From the NCBI GenBank assembly GCA_022497145.1, contig MU385859.1, positions 496,001 through 560,000 of the forward strand: a DNA stretch of 64,000 nucleotides, written 5' to 3'. This DNA is from Rostrohypoxylon terebratum (Eukaryota; Ascomycota; Sordariomycetes; Xylariales; Hypoxylaceae). The notes beneath the pieces were generated by a model that made no database searches, was not told the origin of the DNA, and saw only the letters and a program-made list of their open reading frames with translations. Both the position numbers and the translations under genes were made by a program. Below, one piece after another: positions 61,144 to 64,000 of the stretch; the stretch's first letter is position 1, and every line of letters starts with the position of its first letter.

Positions 61144-63300
61144 AGCTCCTTTGGCGAACTTAGGTGATCGATCGAAGAAGCAAAAAGATCGGATCACCCA
61201 TCGAATACCTCCAACATGGGTAGCATGTGTTGTTCAGAACACAGCCAAAACGGTCTATCAGAGCTCGTGTTCATGGGGAGCACCCTGATAAATATTTATC
61301 GATACCTACATGAAGGACGAGACAAAGTAACCGTTGCCGGTGGTGCAATTTTGATAGCTGGTTTTCCCCTCGAGGGAGTTTGGCCGAAAGCGTCAAGTCT
61401 AGAAGTCAACTCGACAAAGCATTTACAACGGTTGAGCCGTCAAGTTGAGGACGGGATACAAATATCTAATCTCTTCCCTATCTGTCATAGGGAAATCTTG
61501 TTTAGTCATAGCGCATCAGGCACAACATCTGTCCGAAGCAGGTCCTGGATTTAGGATCCTTCCCCGAACTCGTCCATGACTCAACTTTATACCGTTTTTT
61601 TTTTGTTTCCCGAGTCTGATTGAAGATGACTAAGGTCTTGCTTGAAGACTATTATAAAATCGCAGATGAGTCAAGAGATGTGCACGATGGAACGTACGTG
61701 GTTGTCTGGTAGACCAGGCGGTTTACTCACAAGAGCCAGAGCCAGAGAAGAAACGAGGAGGTTTCTGGAGATTTTATAGTCGACGAGATCGGTGTTGCAT
61801 GATCAAATCACCAGAGATCCTGAAAAAACCTCACGGAGTATTTATCGTAATTGTGGCAAAGTCTTCGGTGCTAGGTCGGAGAGTTTTGCGGAGACACACC
61901 TATATGTTTCATTCTTCCCAAGACTTTGGTTCGCGGACGTTCTCAATCCCAGTGAAGGGTTTGTTTGTCTGACAAGTTGGCGAGCGCATCCTTTGGTGGT
62001 AATGATCACAAATTGTACAAGCTATCCTGTCAGGCAACGGAAAACATCAAGTTTTTCAGGCCTCAACTTCAAGGATGAGGACACGCCTGTGATGCGTCGG
62101 TGTGGGCATGTAGGAATGGGCCGAGATGTCTAACTCAAAAACACCGCGCAATGCGATCGACGAAAATTCCCGAGCCCATGTATCACCGGTGGCTGAGGAG
62201 GTCTTGCGTAGTTCTCCAACTCTTCGCCTGTACTTGGGATATCCACTCGGTGACCAAGCGAGTTGAGGCTACTAAACCTAGAGATAATATATGCCGAAGG
62301 AATTAGAAACCACGCCCTATCGAGGACCATATTCGTTGGTAAGGACAACGATATCACCCCTGGGTTGTCCGGATTTAGCCAATCGCATGGATACGATGGG
62401 GTGCAAATTCTGAGACATTGTTCGTCCTGGGACTGTTCATGGAGATTTCCTGATTCTCCGCGGGTTTCTCTGGCTTTGAGACGTGCTGGCTAAACTTAAT
62501 AAAAATTCAAGGACTTATCTTGGCTCTGTCTATTCATCACCGACCCGGATTCTGATTCTGACTCTCATTCTGATGACAATGCCAAAGCAGAGTCATTATC
62601 GGTGTAATTCGCATCTGTGCTTGGCTCAATATTGCCGCCCGATGATTCGGTCGCGGTTCAAGGACTGGGATATGTCGGCGAGATAGTGCCGAGATGTGAT
62701 ATTGGTCGAAGCCGTCGCCGATCCGTCGTCAGATTCGAACGAAACCGATATTTGAGGTTTTTATAGTTCTGTGACAAGCTAGAAAACCTCAGAAGCTTCG
62801 GTCTAATGCCGAAACAAGAGAACTGCTGGCTATTTTGTATTTTCGCCGGAAGATGATACATCCTATGCTTCTAGCTGCTCGGAAGATCTAGTCGCCTGGT
62901 TGAGCGACTCAGGGAGGAAATAAGCGTTGGTACCTACATCGAAGCGTTCCAATTGAAGCCCTACAAGACGGCGAAACGTATCACATCGAGCCACATTCCC
63001 TACTGGTCAAGAAGAGATGGACGGTGGCACCAGTCCATGCAGCCACAGATTACGGCCGGTCTCCCCACTTCTAGTCCGACGCTCCTTAGTAATACCCCCA
63101 GGATAAACTCCTGGGAGATGTCTCGAAATATGCCACAATTCGATCAAGGGAAAGCCATGGCTTCCAGATTTATGTGGCTCATTTACATGTATTGATCAGA
63201 AAATACACTGTCATAATTGAGCAGGATGAACCCGACGAGACTCTGATAACGAAGCAGGGAGAGCATCAAACAGCTCTGGAAGCTAAGCAAAATTAACAGC
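61144..63300 (+). pseudogene. Probable decayed protein-coding region
   Basis: No intact gene is present, yet plus-strand segments read as protein in successive frames. Examples are MGSMCCSEHSQNGLSELVFM (61216-61554), MTKVLLEDYYKIADESRDVH (about 61626), EILKKPHGVFIVIVAKSS (about 61815), RNAIDENSRAHVSPVAEEVL (about 62154) and YAEGIRNHALSRTIFVGKDN (about 62289). Further ones are ITDPDSDSDSHSDDNAKAES (about 62541), EDDTSYASSCSEDLVAWLSD (about 62845) and ATIRSRESHGFQIYVAHLHV (about 63133-63190). Stops or frameshifts separate them, for example between the Ser-Asp-rich segment and VAVQGLGYVGEIV. They may belong to one large gene that has been inactivated. The family is not recognised. A live gene with many small introns is less likely because the breaks lack donor and acceptor sites. 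Confidence 0.4.
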
Positions 63301-64000
63301 AACAGGAAGAAACCACGAAAACGAGGCAGGTAGAGCATTAGAAGGCTTCGAGAATTCCATTGGATAAGTGCAACGAGACTACGACAGTAGACGGCCGTGG
63401 TCACTAGGCGTGAACGCCCTAAAGACTATACGATCGATTAGAACTCAGTCATCAACTGAGAGCCTACGACTTCGGCTATACAGTGCGCATCCAGTTGTGA
63501 TTTCCAACGCTATGGGAGAGAGGGAGTGCACTTGCGAGGAAAGTATTACATTTCGAAAAGCTCTAAGAGCTTCAATCTTCAGGGAAAAAACATCCATTTC
63601 CTGCTCTCATTTTCTCCACTATACCTCCGAGCTATCCGATGCACAAGGCACTTGAAGGACATCTAGAAAATCATGACATTACAAACTAGGAGCACCCCTC
63701 TCTCCTTGAGAACGTAGAGGATGTAGGAAGATCTGGATATATATCAAACTGCTCTCTGTATTGTTCTACATATTAGCTTGTCTTCCAATGATATATCACG
63801 TATCCCGCGTATCCCATCTGATTTCAAGTCAAACCCAATTTACTTAGTACCTCTCTCTCTCACTCTTACTCTCTCTTACTCCAGAATAAAGCCTGATAAA
63901 GAAAGAATATGCATGGTTCCTGGTCCCGTGAATGCTGTGCTGTCTGTGATCCTGTATTCTTCTATATCATACATTCCACTCTTAACACTCTTAAACACCA
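63301..64000. other. Right-edge segment without a recognised gene
   Basis: A 95-codon frame (63368-63655) reads through Ser/Arg-rich sequence with no recognisable domain. A CT-dinucleotide-rich stretch lies at about 63850-63882 (ctctctctctcac type) and could be a promoter or leader of a gene beyond the window. Confidence 0.4.

Overview
The window looks like nuclear DNA of a filamentous ascomycete (Pezizomycotina, most likely a Sordariomycete). The evidence is short GT-AG introns of about 50-160 bp, often with CTAAC-type branch sites, large low-GC spacers, pyrimidine-rich leaders, a Zn(II)2Cys6 transcription factor, and recurring TACCTAGGTA-type motifs between genes. I cannot name the genus. 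No CRISPR array, operon, rRNA or convincing tRNA was seen.

Layout. The left edge cuts the 5' part of a ubiquitin gene (minus). A Zn(II)2Cys6 regulator follows (2.8-5.2 kb, minus), then the protein farnesyltransferase beta subunit RAM1 (10.7-12.5 kb, five exons). An 11-kb gene-poor stretch (12.5-23.6 kb) holds one compact two-exon gene for a small dsRNA-binding-domain protein (18.9-19.9 kb) that I assembled from a donor, a branch site and an acceptor. GDP-mannose pyrophosphorylase (23.6-25.0 kb), glycerol kinase GUT1 (27.2-29.2 kb, minus) and an acidic-tailed orphan (34.2-35.1 kb, minus) follow. The right half is denser: an NRAMP metal transporter, phospholipid methyltransferase OPI3, Rpd3L subunit RXT2, TRAPP subunit TRAPPC11, a NAPE-PLD-like metallo-beta-lactamase-fold hydrolase, a Cue2-like CUE/DUF1771/SMR protein and NMN adenylyltransferase NMA1.

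The last 4 kb is different. It has a plausible two-exon orphan gene (60.6-61.1 kb) and then about 2 kb where protein-like reading frames are repeatedly broken by stops and frameshifts, which I read as a decayed gene or element.

The genes are mostly housekeeping functions on mixed strands: protein prenylation, cell-wall sugar nucleotide, glycerol use, metal uptake, phosphatidylcholine synthesis, chromatin, vesicle tethering, mRNA quality control and NAD synthesis. They do not form a recognisable metabolic cluster. Three genes touch glycerolipid metabolism (GUT1, OPI3, the NAPE-PLD-like gene), but they are 9-14 kb apart and I do not claim linkage. Splice models were joined by hand and checked for reading-frame closure; none is supported by transcripts.
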